A DNA stretch of 64,000 nucleotides from CAMDKS01 sp964402975 (GTDB lineage Bacteria > Bdellovibrionota_B > Oligoflexia > Oligoflexales > RGVZ01). The stretch is taken from the NCBI GenBank assembly GCA_964402975.1, contig CAYOEM010000003.1:147533-211532 (forward strand), given 5' to 3'. The notes beneath the pieces were generated by a model. That model saw nothing but the letters and a program-made list of their open reading frames with translations, searched no databases and was not told where the DNA came from. A program made the translations under genes and the position numbers. Positions 8,362 through 17,738 of this stretch are shown piece by piece (within the stretch, counting starts at the first letter, position 1; each line of letters begins with the position of its first letter).

Positions 8362-10779
8362 TCACTGTCCGGCAGAGACAGTGATTGAAAGCCCCCCATC
8401 GGTCTGTCCATCTTGCCTGTCGACAACGATGCATGATCCCTCATGGATGCCGCCACCAATTAGAGATCGAGCAATCTTTGTCTCAAGATCTCGCTGCAGG
8501 TAGCGCTTTAGTGGCCTTGCGCCATAGACAGGATCGTAAGCGGAGGTTGCAATGTATGAGATGGCTCTATCGGTTAGTTCGAGGCTAATGTGACGTTCTT
8601 TTAATCTTGCTGAAAGCGAACTAGTTAAAAGAGTCACAATACGCTTGATCTCATCAAGCTTTAAAGGCTTGAACAGAACAATATCATCAATTCTATTCAG
8701 TAATTCCGGACGGAAGTGGGATCTGAGAGCTTCTAACACACTCTTCCTCGCAGAATCTTGCAGATCACCATTTTTATCAACACCATCTAATAGAAAGTGG
8801 GCTCCTATATTGCTAGTCAAAATAACTACCGTATCCTTGAAATTCACAACTCGTCCCTGATTGTCAGTGAGTCGTCCGTCGTCAAGGAGCTGAAGTAGAA
8901 TATTGAAGACATCGGGATGTGCCTTTTCGATTTCGTCAAATAACAGAACACTGTAAGGCCTTCGGCGGACGGCTTCCGTCAGTTGCCCGCCCTCATCGTA
9001 GCCAACGTAGCCTGGGGGCGCCCCAATCAGTCTGCTTACAGAGTGTTTTTCCATGTATTCAGACATATCGATGCGTATCAGGTTCTCTTCGCTGTCAAAC
9101 AGATTTTCGGCTAGAGCCTTTGCCAACTCCGTTTTACCAACGCCGGTAGGGCCGAGAAACATAAAGCTACCGATAGGACGCTTGGGATCTTTAATCCCGG
9201 CGCGTGCCCGAATCACGGCATCCGCAACTAGCTGTACAGCCTCATCCTGGCCAATAACTCGTTCGTGTAGAATCTGATCTAATTTAAGCAGCTTCTCCCG
9301 CTCGCCCTCAACCAGCTTTTTAACCGGAATGCCGGTCCATCGCGCAACAATTTCGGCTATCTCATCATCAGTCACTTCTTCGCGAAGAAGCTGAGACCCG
9401 TTAGCAGAGTCCTTTGAAAATTTCGCCTCTTCGTCTTGGAGTTTTTTTACCAAAACGGGCAGTTTACCATGTTTGAGTTCTGCGACTTTGCTCAAGTCAT
9501 AGGCGCGCTCTGCCCGTTCAATATCCTGACGAACTTGATCGATATCCGACCTGAGGGACGTCAGAGATTGTAGTTTGCTTTTCTCAGAATCATATTGAGC
9601 ACGGAAAGTATGCAGTTTTTCCTTTTCATTGATGAGCTCTTTTTGAAGGGCTTGCAGCCTGTCTAGACTAGCTTTGTCTTTCTCCTTTTTAAGTGCAGCT
9701 TCCTCGATCTCGAGTTGCATGACTCGCCTTTGAGCTTGGTCAACCTCAGTTGGTAATGAGTCCAACTCGGTTCGAATCATGGCGCTTGCCTCATCCACCA
9801 AGTCAATCGCCTTGTCGGGTAAAAATCTCTCGGTGATATAGCGATGGGATAGTGTAGCCGCAGAAACCAAGGCATGGTCGTGTATCTTGACGCCGTGGTG
9901 AAGCTCAAATCGATCTTTCAGGCCTCGCAGAATGGAGATCGTATCCTCTACGGACGGTTGTTCCACATAAACCGGCTGAAATCGCCTTTCTAGAGCGGCG
10001 TCCTTCTCGATATGCTGTCGATACTCGTCGAGGGTTGTTGCGCCGATGCAGTTGAGTTCGCCGCGGGCAAGCATAGGTTTCAGCATATTGCCTGCATCCA
10101 TCGCGCCCTCGGACTTACCAGCACCAACAATCGTGTGAAGCTCATCAATAAACAAAATGATTCGACCGTCGCTGCTCTTGACTTCATTCAGAACGGCTTT
10201 TAATCGTTCCTCAAACTCGCCTCGATATTTTGCGCCTGCAATTAAACTACCCATGTCCAGAGAGAAAATTGTGCGCTCTTTGAGTCCTTCAGGCACATCA
10301 CCTCTGATAATGCGATGAGCTAAACCCTCAACCACAGCCGTCTTGCCAACGCCGGGCTCACCAATTAACACAGGATTGTTCTTGGTCTTGCGTGAAAGAA
10401 TTCTTATGACGCGACGAATTTCCTCGTCACGACCGATNNNNNNNNNNNNNNNNNNNNNNNNNNNNNNNNNNNNNNNNNNNNNNNNNNNNNNNNNNNNNNN
10501 NNNNNNNNNNNNNNNNNNNNNNNNNNNNNNNNNNNNNGGATCATAGCCAGGGCCACCAAGGCGGGTTTTCCGAGAGAGCTCGGACTGTATTTGAGACGCC
10601 AGTTCGACTGGGTTTATATCCATTTTTGATAGGAGTCTGGAGACCAAGCCATCCTTCTGCTCGACGAGCGCGTAGGCGAGATGCTCGGCATCAACATCTG
10701 CGTGGCCAAATTCTATTGCCTTCTTTTGCGCGACGCTGAGAGCTTCCTGAGACTTCTGAGTGAACTTAGACAGATCCAT
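8362..10779 (-). CDS. clpB: ClpB disaggregase (interrupted by an assembly gap)
   Basis: ClpB, the hexameric AAA+ disaggregase that works with DnaK on heat-damaged proteins. Start set at ATG 10779 (MDLSKFTQ) behind GAGGAGG, not at a longer N-terminus. In order: N-domain (about 1-80, cut by the gap), first AAA+ with GEPGVGKTA and Walker B FIDELHT, the long coiled-coil middle domain that separates ClpB from ClpA (about 380-500), and second AAA+ with GPTGVGKTE, pore motif GYVGY and a C-terminal D2 small domain. The visible N-terminal stretch before IGRDEE is about 80 residues, versus about 180 in E. coli ClpB. The gap therefore probably hides about 100 codons, not 33. Confidence 0.96.
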   Translation of the reverse strand: MDLSKFTQKSQEALSVAQKKAIEFGHADVDAEHLAYALVEQKDGLVSRLLSKMDINPVELASQIQSELSRKTRLGGPGYDXXXXXXXXXXXXXXXXXXXXXXXXXXXXXXXXXXIGRDEEIRRVIRILSRKTKNNPVLIGEPGVGKTAVVEGLAHRIIRGDVPEGLKERTIFSLDMGSLIAGAKYRGEFEERLKAVLNEVKSSDGRIILFIDELHTIVGAGKSEGAMDAGNMLKPMLARGELNCIGATTLDEYRQHIEKDAALERRFQPVYVEQPSVEDTISILRGLKDRFELHHGVKIHDHALVSAATLSHRYITERFLPDKAIDLVDEASAMIRTELDSLPTEVDQAQRRVMQLEIEEAALKKEKDKASLDRLQALQKELINEKEKLHTFRAQYDSEKSKLQSLTSLRSDIDQVRQDIERAERAYDLSKVAELKHGKLPVLVKKLQDEEAKFSKDSANGSQLLREEVTDDEIAEIVARWTGIPVKKLVEGEREKLLKLDQILHERVIGQDEAVQLVADAVIRARAGIKDPKRPIGSFMFLGPTGVGKTELAKALAENLFDSEENLIRIDMSEYMEKHSVSRLIGAPPGYVGYDEGGQLTEAVRRRPYSVLLFDEIEKAHPDVFNILLQLLDDGRLTDNQGRVVNFKDTVVILTSNIGAHFLLDGVDKNGDLQDSARKSVLEALRSHFRPELLNRIDDIVLFKPLKLDEIKRIVTLLTSSLSARLKERHISLELTDRAISYIATSAYDPVYGARPLKRYLQRDLETKIARSLIGGGIHEGSCIVVDRQDGQTDGGLSITVSAGQ
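10438..10537. other. Assembly gap of 100 N inside clpB
   Basis: Exactly 100 unknown bases, the usual placeholder for a gap of unknown size. Comparison with the expected ClpB N-domain and linker suggests a true length near 300 bases. The apparent frame continuity across the Ns should not be trusted. Confidence 0.97.
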
Positions 10780-10848
10780 TTGTCCTCCTCGCAGGTTTAT
10801 TAAGCCTGAGCTCCTCAATTGAGCATCAGGATGTCCCCGCGTTACAGT

Positions 10849-10877
10849 TAGGGTGAGGTCATTGTCGACTTTGTCAA
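10849..10877 (-). promoter_or_regulatory. Candidate clpB promoter
   Basis: On the minus strand CTTGACA (-35) is followed after a normal spacing by CACCCTAAC, which is between a sigma-70 and a heat-shock (sigma-32) -10 element. It lies about 70-100 bases before the clpB ATG. No CIRCE inverted repeat was seen. Confidence 0.4.
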
Positions 10878-11023
10878 GAGTGCCCGGACTAAAAGGGCAG
10901 TGCGGGGTGTCCGCAACATGCTGAAATAATTAAACTTGCGTGTTCGCTCCCTTTGGGCAAAAATTTAGGCGTACGCGAATAATCCAGAGCGCAGTCGACG
11001 AACTCGTAAATCGGGACACTGGT

Positions 11024-12202
11024 ATGGCAACAATACGCCCCCAAAAAACCTCGCTTCGCCGATGGGCCTATATTTATTTGTTTGTCGTTTTTTGTGTGAG
11101 TTGTGTTGATCGGAATGGTCCCGTCGATATCTCTTTGGAGGGACCTGAGTTTTGTAGCGCTCTTAAAAAAAAGGTTGATTGGAGTGATGCGATTGCATCG
11201 CTCAACAATATTTCATTTTTCTACCGAAAAGGGTGCTATGAAGACGTTATCGAACAAGTTACCGTCGCACGGAAAAATCTAAGTCACAAAACATTTTCAG
11301 TTGCCAAAGAGGCTCTCGAGTTTCTGATCCCAGAGGGTAAAGTTACCGACTATGTGCTCGAAAGCTACGAGCGCGGCTATCTCAGTTTTCTATCAGCGGC
11401 GTCCTATGCAAAGCTTGATAAGCCAAGACAGGTCGTGCCAGAACTAAACAAGCTCTATAATGAAGAAACAGCTTTGACGTATAATCACGGTCGCGATCCA
11501 GTAAATGCACTGGTCCAAGCCGCAATGTGGGATAACTTTAAAGATTTTGGATTTTCATCGAGGCCATTTTGGTTGTGGCTTGAGCGTCAAGATGACGTTG
11601 ATCCAATTGTTCGCAAATTTGCGAAGGATCGAATTAAAGGTATCGACGAGCTTAGCAGCGGCGAGTCGCCTCGCCAGTGGCGGGTTTATGAGTTGGGGCG
11701 TTTCCCTGACGTTGACTGGGAGATGAAGTTTACCGATAACGAGCACGGCTACTTCAGGGTTACCCCGAGGCAAAGCTTTCCTTCGGCTTGCGTTGACAAT
11801 CAAGTGGTTGTTCTGCCGACCCAATCGTGGTTTGCAAAGATTGGACAGAGACATGCACACAGCTATCATCCGCTCGTAAATGTGAAGAGCTGGATCAGGT
11901 TGCCCGTGGGGCTTGTTTTGGGACTCAGTACGTATACGACGGGAGCTGCTATCGCTGTCGGGGGGTGTGCGGCAGATGCTCAAGCCCGTGCAAAAGGAAA
12001 TCTATGTGAGCTGAGTATTCAGGGTGCAAAAGCAGTGATGGCTCTGTCTCCAGGGGTCGTGAGATACGTGCTTGAACCAGATCTTCGCCACTGGCGGGAG
12101 GTGCCAGCTGCAGTCGTGGTAGCGCCGGCAGATGATGACGTGTGGAAGTCAAATACTTGTCTTCTAAAATATGGAAAAGATCGGCTGCGTTTGGTTCTTT
12201 GA
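11024..12202 (+). CDS. Lipoprotein of unknown function
   Basis: About 392 residues from ATG 11024; not recognised. The frame is open from GTG 10940, but ATG 11024 places a signal peptide at the N-terminus (basic TSLRRW, hydrophobic YLFVVFCV, lipobox FCVSC). The middle is helical with aromatic residues. Near the C-terminus is a hydrophobic Gly/Ala-rich stretch (GLVLGLSTYTTGAAIAVGG), possibly a membrane segment, then a Cys-containing tail. Its terminator at 12243 is shared with the convergent transporter gene. No clear ribosome-binding site is seen for either start. Confidence 0.7.
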   Translation: MATIRPQKTSLRRWAYIYLFVVFCVSCVDRNGPVDISLEGPEFCSALKKKVDWSDAIASLNNISFFYRKGCYEDVIEQVTVARKNLSHKTFSVAKEALEFLIPEGKVTDYVLESYERGYLSFLSAASYAKLDKPRQVVPELNKLYNEETALTYNHGRDPVNALVQAAMWDNFKDFGFSSRPFWLWLERQDDVDPIVRKFAKDRIKGIDELSSGESPRQWRVYELGRFPDVDWEMKFTDNEHGYFRVTPRQSFPSACVDNQVVVLPTQSWFAKIGQRHAHSYHPLVNVKSWIRLPVGLVLGLSTYTTGAAIAVGGCAADAQARAKGNLCELSIQGAKAVMALSPGVVRYVLEPDLRHWREVPAAVVVAPADDDVWKSNTCLLKYGKDRLRLVL

Positions 12203-12242
12203 GCGCAAGGACAACTGCAGGTTATCTGATCGGAAAAACTTG

Positions 12243-12275
12243 TCCCGCCCGCTTTTGATCGGGGCGGGATTTATT
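12243..12275. terminator. Bidirectional terminator
   Basis: TCCCGCCC (12243-12250) pairs with GGGCGGGA (12262-12269), followed by ATTTATT on the plus strand; the minus strand reads into a T-rich stretch after the stem. It sits between two convergent genes. Confidence 0.8.
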
Positions 12276-12276
12276 G

Positions 12277-13842
12277 TCAGGCGTCTTCTGTCGTAACCGT
12301 TGTGGATTTCTTGGCGACCGTAATTTTACGTCCTCGACTGGTGGTTACTTCGACGACTTCAATATTTTCCACGGTTTTCAGGTAGCGTTTTGTGGCTTCA
12401 GGCAATTGATGCCAAATTTTCCAGGCGAAAAAAGTTCCCATCACAGCAAAGGGGATAAGAAACAGCGGCCAATAGGACCAACTGAGCGGCGTTAAGTATC
12501 CTAGGGCGATGGACTGAAGCCCACTTCCGAGATACACGCATCCGTCAACAATACCTGATGCTGTGGCTGTAGCTTTTCGTCCGCCAAAGTCTGCAGCTGC
12601 CGTTCCTGACATGATCGAGTGTACCCCAATCACGGCTAAGGTAATGGTCACGGCACATGTGCCAAGAGCTACCGGATGGTCGGGAAGTGAGAGAGCCATA
12701 CCAATGGTTAGAAGGACCATAAGGCCACTGAGAATCGCCGCTGGGGGGCCCCTGCGAGATTGGAATAGCTTATCTGACATCATGCCGGCCACGAAGCCGC
12801 CAAATATCCCGGTCATACACAGCAATAGACCCCAGTTATCGAGGAAGAACTTGGCGCCTTCTTGGGGCACTTCTTTGGCAAAAACGAAGTACCATTGCAT
12901 GATGCCGTTACGAAGAACTCCGGACGTGAACTCGACCAGGGCAATCGTCAGCAAAATGGGATTGGTGAAAATTCGTTTTAACAATGCGCCAACGGCTAAA
13001 TCTACTTCACCATCATCGGAGGACGCATCATGCGGGTCAAAGTCTCCAAAGTTTGCGTGAGCAGGAGAGTCCTTAAGAAGCCATGCATCAATTAATGCCC
13101 AAACTATTAAGAGTCCAGCTGGAATGAAGAAAACAAACCAGTAAGCATCAGTTCTCCCCATATCGACGGCAAACGCAGCTCGCAGGAACTTTTGAATAGG
13201 ATTGAGTTCAACAGTTGGCGAAAGTTTCATAGCATCGGCGATCGCCTGACCCCAGTCGAAAGCAAAGTAGACTCCCAATGATATAAGTGTTCCAAATATT
13301 GCGCCAAAAAGTCCACGCTCCCTCACATGAAACCAATAGGCTTTCACTTTAATGATGGAGACCGCGCCGTAACTTTGGAAAAACATATTGAGCGAGTACA
13401 GAAAGATCATGGTCATTGTGAGATTAATTGCTCGCCCACCATGAAGATAATAGAAGACAGTAAAACCCATCAGGATGTTGGCAAGGCTTGATCCCAATGC
13501 GGCGAACAGCATGCCTTTGCGGCCGCCCATCCGGTCGACCATCGGCCCCGTGAACAAAAAGCTAAGCCCATAGGTGATCGTTCCAGCTCCAAAAATGAGA
13601 CCAAAATCTTGCTTGGTCATCATATCGCCCAGGGCATTCTTAGAAACACTTAGGTTGTAGCGGCCCATATAGAGGAAGGCGTAGGTCATTCCAAGGGCGA
13701 ACCAATTGACAAATCGGTGCACCATAAACTTCCGGCTGTGTCCCAGCGGGTTGTTTTTAAAGTACATGAAGATCACGACGAAAAGAGAGATTCCGACGAG
13801 AATAAGATCGATGTACTCGTGCAGAAACTTAGTGAGAGTCAT
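12277..13842 (-). CDS. Organophosphate:phosphate antiporter family MFS transporter (GlpT/UhpT-like)
   Basis: 521-residue inner-membrane transporter of the major facilitator superfamily, OPA branch (glycerol-3-phosphate or hexose-phosphate exchangers). About twelve hydrophobic segments are visible, with an extra N-terminal helix (residues 10-28). The GRYNLSVS segment near residue 60 corresponds to the RxNxA-type substrate/phosphate region of GlpT, and GPMVDRMGGRKGM is the MFS loop 2-3 motif. The cytoplasmic tail is basic and Thr-rich. A GGAGG ribosome-binding site lies nine bases before the ATG. Which organophosphate is carried cannot be told from sequence; no phosphodiesterase or glp gene is adjacent. 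Confidence 0.88.
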   Translation of the reverse strand: MTLTKFLHEYIDLILVGISLFVVIFMYFKNNPLGHSRKFMVHRFVNWFALGMTYAFLYMGRYNLSVSKNALGDMMTKQDFGLIFGAGTITYGLSFLFTGPMVDRMGGRKGMLFAALGSSLANILMGFTVFYYLHGGRAINLTMTMIFLYSLNMFFQSYGAVSIIKVKAYWFHVRERGLFGAIFGTLISLGVYFAFDWGQAIADAMKLSPTVELNPIQKFLRAAFAVDMGRTDAYWFVFFIPAGLLIVWALIDAWLLKDSPAHANFGDFDPHDASSDDGEVDLAVGALLKRIFTNPILLTIALVEFTSGVLRNGIMQWYFVFAKEVPQEGAKFFLDNWGLLLCMTGIFGGFVAGMMSDKLFQSRRGPPAAILSGLMVLLTIGMALSLPDHPVALGTCAVTITLAVIGVHSIMSGTAAADFGGRKATATASGIVDGCVYLGSGLQSIALGYLTPLSWSYWPLFLIPFAVMGTFFAWKIWHQLPEATKRYLKTVENIEVVEVTTSRGRKITVAKKSTTVTTEDA

Positions 13843-13964
13843 TTACGGAGCCTCCGTCAACGATTGGGCGGGGTGAGAGCATTCTTTGGGACGCTCTCGT
13901 TTATCTTATCCATGGTGGATTTTCAATTACCGAATCAGATGGTGTGCTTAAATTGTAGCCACAA

Positions 13965-15137
13965 TCATGGTGCCATGCTCAGCATTCCTGCGAGCGCAGC
14001 AGCATTCATTCTAAGAATGGCTGCACCCATATCACGAGAGACCTTATCAATCGTATCCGATGATCGATGGTAGGACGGGTAATCACCCCAGTCGTTATCT
14101 ATGGTCAAAATGGCCGGGATGTTGTTGTCAATAAATGGCATGTGATCGCTGCCATAAGGATTAAAGGACGTATAGTATTTTAGTCCGCTGACGAGGCGAG
14201 CTGCCGCAGCGTATTGATCTACTAANNNNNNNNNNNNNNNNNNNNNNNNNNNNNNNNNNNNNNNNNNNNNNNNNNNNNNNNNNNNNNNNNNNNNNNNNNN
14301 NNNNNNNNNNNNNNNNNNNNNNNNNGGGCGTTCGCTGATTGAGTCGTAGTGCCCGCATACTATGAAAATATCACTGGATGGGCCGGCATCGAACGTGGCA
14401 ACCACATTCCAGGCGTCACGTCCCGCGACGGTAAATTTTTGAAGGGTCGAGGACGATGGCCGGAGTTGGTCAAGTTGGTCCTTGATCCAATCTCGCGCTG
14501 AAACGTTATCAACCGAAGATATGTGTCGATTCCAGTTTGAGAGGGTTCCCACGTCGAGATACCAACGCACCGGGTCCACCTGATCCATCATTTTTTTTGC
14601 TCTAATGTATTGCGATTTGCTCCAAACCCGAGGCTCGACGTCATGAATGCCTGCCCTGACGTATGTGGTATTTGCTTTGAAATTGGTCGCTAAATAGTTT
14701 GACTGTTCATGATTTAGCTTTGGACTGTTTAATGCATCAGACACGACAAGTGAAATTCTGCCGCTCCTTGTCAGAGTCTTCATACTCTTTGGTAATTCAA
14801 AGCTGTGAGCTGCAATCAGAACTTTGAGATCATTTTGGTGGACGTTTTCCCACCGGCCTTTGACCGCCAAGTTTGATGCGTTAAAGAGTTGGTCCATGTC
14901 CCTCGGCTGGCCGCCAAGTATCAGGTGATCCCCAAACTCCCCCCACCACGAAACGGCCGCGGATTTTTTCAGTTTCTCCACCTGGGCGGTTGCCATCGTC
15001 GAAATGTCTATGGACGCCACGTCACCGGAGATGGTTGGTTTATCCGCGTCCAGTCGAGTGCTATGGGAACTCAGAGTCAGGGCAGCTAAAAACATCGTAG
15101 CCGTGAGTGGTCTAGCAAGACAGTGATTGCGCCCCAT
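13965..15137 (-). CDS. Secreted M28-family zinc peptidase (interrupted by an assembly gap)
   Basis: Probable secreted metallo-aminopeptidase of family M28. Signal-peptide-like N-terminus (ARPLTATMFLAALTLSSHS). The first zinc-ligand region is GHYDS and the last is SDHMPF, followed by the typical HRSSDTIDK near the end. The metal-binding Asp, Glu-Glu and second Asp should lie between these and are hidden by the 100-N gap. In known M28 enzymes the first and last His ligands are about 160 residues apart, but only about 70 are visible here, so some 90 codons are probably missing. Located next to the OPA transporter, same strand; no functional link is evident. Confidence 0.85.
   Translation of the reverse strand: MGRNHCLARPLTATMFLAALTLSSHSTRLDADKPTISGDVASIDISTMATAQVEKLKKSAAVSWWGEFGDHLILGGQPRDMDQLFNASNLAVKGRWENVHQNDLKVLIAAHSFELPKSMKTLTRSGRISLVVSDALNSPKLNHEQSNYLATNFKANTTYVRAGIHDVEPRVWSKSQYIRAKKMMDQVDPVRWYLDVGTLSNWNRHISSVDNVSARDWIKDQLDQLRPSSSTLQKFTVAGRDAWNVVATFDAGPSSDIFIVCGHYDSISERXXXXXXXXXXXXXXXXXXXXXXXXXXXXXXXXXXLVDQYAAAARLVSGLKYYTSFNPYGSDHMPFIDNNIPAILTIDNDWGDYPSYHRSSDTIDKVSRDMGAAILRMNAAALAGMLSMAP
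14226..14325. other. Assembly gap of 100 N inside the M28 peptidase gene
   Basis: Exactly 100 unknown bases. The distance between conserved M28 metal-ligand motifs implies that the real gap is nearer 350 bases. Confidence 0.97.
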
Positions 15138-15384
15138 AATGTTGTGACCTCCGGCGTTGCCTGTTGCGATATTTTCGGGACATTTCAGAACGTTAGCCTA
15201 CCAAAGCAAACTCAGGACTTTAAGCGGAATTCCTGAGGCGGCTCCGTAGCAATCAAAAGGGCTATTAAATCAGTGGATTATATTTGATATGAGGGGTGTT
15301 GATTGGCCTTGCTAAGGCCCCGTTAAAGTCGCAGAATGGGCCCCCAATCGCGAGGTCTCTGAGTTTTTAGGGAAAAGGTCGCCC

Positions 15385-16677
15385 ATGAGTCTTTCATTAA
15401 ACCGATCAAAGCTCTTATTTGAGGAAGCTTGCGCTGTCATTCCAGGCGGTGTGAATTCTCCGGTCCGGGCATTTCGCTCAGTTGATGGTCAGCCCGTCTT
15501 TATCAAGAAAGCAGCGGGTAGCAGATTGTGGGATGAAGACGGTAACGAATACATTGATTATATCGGCAGCTGGGGGCCTGCCATTTTAGGGCATGCTCAC
15601 CCCGAAGTGGTGCGAGCGATTACAGATGCGGCAGCTGATGGCATCTCTTTTGGTGCGCCAACGTCAAAGGAAACCATCCTTGCCAAAATCGTTCAGTCGA
15701 TCTTTCCTAGTATGGACATGATTCGTTTTGTGTCATCTGGCACAGAGGCTTGTATGTCTGCGCTTAGAGTCGCCCGAGCTTTCACTGGCAGAAGTAAAAT
15801 ACTCAAATTCGAGGGCTGCTATCATGGGCATGGTGACATGTTACTGGTTAAGGCTGGAAGCGGTGCAGCGACCATGGGAGTCCCCGATAGCGCGGGTGTG
15901 CCAGTTGCCACAGCGTCTGACACGCTGACCGTTGCTTATAATGATCTAGGCGCCGTCGCGGCGATATTTGAGCGTTATCCGGAAGATATTGGGGCTTTAA
16001 TTGTTGAGCCGATCGTGGGAAATAGCGGGTACATTCGTCCAGAAGAAGGCTTTTTAGAGGGGCTTCGCGCTCTTTGCGATAAGTTTGGAGCTCTTCTGAT
16101 CTTTGATGAGGTTATGACGGGCTTTCGCGTAGCGTTAGGTGGCGTGCAGTCCATTTATGACATAAAGCCAGATTTGACGTGCCTCGGGAAAGTTATCGGC
16201 GGCGGTATGCCTATTGCAGCGTATGGTGGCCGTAAGGATGTTATGTCAAAGGTTGCTCCACTTGGCCCCGTTTACCAAGCTGGTACACTCAGTGGTAATC
16301 CTGTGGCAGTAGCCAGTGGACTGAAAACACTAGAGCTCATTAGTCAAAAGGATTTCTTTGTAAATCTTGGCAACATAACAAGTACGCTAGCTCAGGGTCT
16401 TCAGCAACTTGCCAAAAGAAACAACATAGACCTCGTAGCGGATTCAGCTGGGGGAATGTTTGGCTTCTTCTTTTCGAAAAGCCGTGTTCGCAATTTCCAT
16501 GAGGCTAAAGCTTGCGATATCGAAAAATTCAAAGCTTTTTTTTGGGGCATGTTACACGGCGGTGTCTACCTTGCGCCATCGGCTTTTGAGGCTGGATTTG
16601 TGTCGTCGGCCCATACCCGTGATGATGTAGATAAGACTCTGGAGTTGGCTGATCGGGTGATGCGAGGTCTAAAGTAA
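15385..16677 (+). CDS. hemL: Glutamate-1-semialdehyde 2,1-aminomutase
   Basis: HemL, a PLP-dependent aminomutase that makes 5-aminolevulinate from glutamate-1-semialdehyde in the C5 haem pathway. 430 residues, normal. It has VNSPVRAF near the N-terminus, the cofactor-binding SSGTEA, GCYHGHGD, FDEVMTGFR (Asp contacting the pyridine nitrogen) and CLGKVIGGGMP with the Schiff-base lysine. A purine-rich ribosome-binding site (AGGGAAAAGG) precedes the ATG. First gene of a forward run; its stop overlaps the next ATG by one base (TAATG), indicating coupled translation with the mqnA-like gene. Confidence 0.97.
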   Translation: MSLSLNRSKLLFEEACAVIPGGVNSPVRAFRSVDGQPVFIKKAAGSRLWDEDGNEYIDYIGSWGPAILGHAHPEVVRAITDAAADGISFGAPTSKETILAKIVQSIFPSMDMIRFVSSGTEACMSALRVARAFTGRSKILKFEGCYHGHGDMLLVKAGSGAATMGVPDSAGVPVATASDTLTVAYNDLGAVAAIFERYPEDIGALIVEPIVGNSGYIRPEEGFLEGLRALCDKFGALLIFDEVMTGFRVALGGVQSIYDIKPDLTCLGKVIGGGMPIAAYGGRKDVMSKVAPLGPVYQAGTLSGNPVAVASGLKTLELISQKDFFVNLGNITSTLAQGLQQLAKRNNIDLVADSAGGMFGFFFSKSRVRNFHEAKACDIEKFKAFFWGMLHGGVYLAPSAFEAGFVSSAHTRDDVDKTLELADRVMRGLK

Positions 16678-17681
16678 TGACTGGCAGGGTGGTTAATCAG
16701 CTTGGGTGGATTCCTTACCTAAACCTATTGCCGTTTTACTCGGAGCTTAGCCGGTCAGTCGGTGACTCAATTAAATTTATCAGCGGTCATCCAAGTACTG
16801 TCAACCGCTGGTTGGCCGAGGGCGTAGTGGATTTGGCACCGGCGTCGAGCATTGCTATGCTTCGCGATCCCAAACTAAAAATGGCTGTGCCTATTGGAAT
16901 AGCCAGCGAGGGCCCTGTGCAAAGTGTTTATATTGGGCTTCATCCTGAACACCGTGATTTTTACGAGTTCATTCAATTTAGACAGCAAACTTTATCATCC
17001 ATGTTTCGAGAGTGCGTGGAAACATGGGACCTAGAATTTGACGTGCAAAAGCTGCGACGATTTGCGAACGAGAGTTTACCAGAAGCACAAGTTCCTAACC
17101 TCAGATTGACTCCGGCGTCTGCGGCATCTGCAGCACTCACAGAAGTCTTGCTTTATCTTTGGTGTGGTGATGAGTGTGCCGCCGAAACGATGGCGCTTGC
17201 GGGCCAGTCTCAGAACCTCGGCGAGTGGAAACATGCGAGCCAGTCTCGGCCTATGGAGCTTGTCATTGGAGATGAGGCGCTAAAGAGACGTCATGAATTT
17301 TGGCAGGTCCTTGATCTGGGTCGAGTCTGGCATGAGTTGACCGGTTTGCCTTTTGTTTTCGGCTTATGGCAGACGACAGACAATGCGTTGCCAAAAGAAT
17401 TGCTCGATGTTGTGATGCAGGCCGCCACGATAGCCGAGAGAAAAATGCGGACATCGCCAGAGATCTATTTTCCGGTGGATCTGCCCGTGGCTCTCGATGG
17501 CGCAGCCGTTGATCTGCGCTCTTATTGGAATGTGATTCAATACGGTTTAACACTAAGGCATCTGAAATCTTTGTCGATTTATTATCGTTTGGTTGCAGAT
17601 ATCAGAAAGAGTGGTTCGCAAGACATCGTTACGAATATGAAATTCCATAATTTTATGGAGCAGATGTCAGTTATAGTTTGA
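16677..17681 (+). CDS. mqnA: Chorismate dehydratase-like protein (MqnA family)
   Basis: Member of the MqnA/MqnD family; MqnA dehydrates chorismate to 3-enolpyruvylbenzoate, first step of the futalosine route to menaquinone. The N-terminus has the family pattern GWIPYLNLLPFY, followed by GHPSTVNRWLAEGVVDLAPASSIAML and SEGPVQSVYI, which line the substrate pocket. At 334 residues it is longer than usual MqnA (about 270-290), the extra length sitting in the middle (about 100-175). Translation is probably coupled to hemL. No other mqn gene is in the window, so MqnA rather than MqnD is a family-level judgement. Confidence 0.8.
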   Translation: MTGRVVNQLGWIPYLNLLPFYSELSRSVGDSIKFISGHPSTVNRWLAEGVVDLAPASSIAMLRDPKLKMAVPIGIASEGPVQSVYIGLHPEHRDFYEFIQFRQQTLSSMFRECVETWDLEFDVQKLRRFANESLPEAQVPNLRLTPASAASAALTEVLLYLWCGDECAAETMALAGQSQNLGEWKHASQSRPMELVIGDEALKRRHEFWQVLDLGRVWHELTGLPFVFGLWQTTDNALPKELLDVVMQAATIAERKMRTSPEIYFPVDLPVALDGAAVDLRSYWNVIQYGLTLRHLKSLSIYYRLVADIRKSGSQDIVTNMKFHNFMEQMSVIV

Positions 17682-17738
17682 GCAGCTTCACGTGCGGGCT
17701 CGCAAATGAATTAGGTCTGTAGAATTGAGGTTAAAATT

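Noticed and set aside
10343..10546. Plus-strand frame spanning the N gap in clpB
   Set aside because: Made largely of unknown bases and opposite to clpB.
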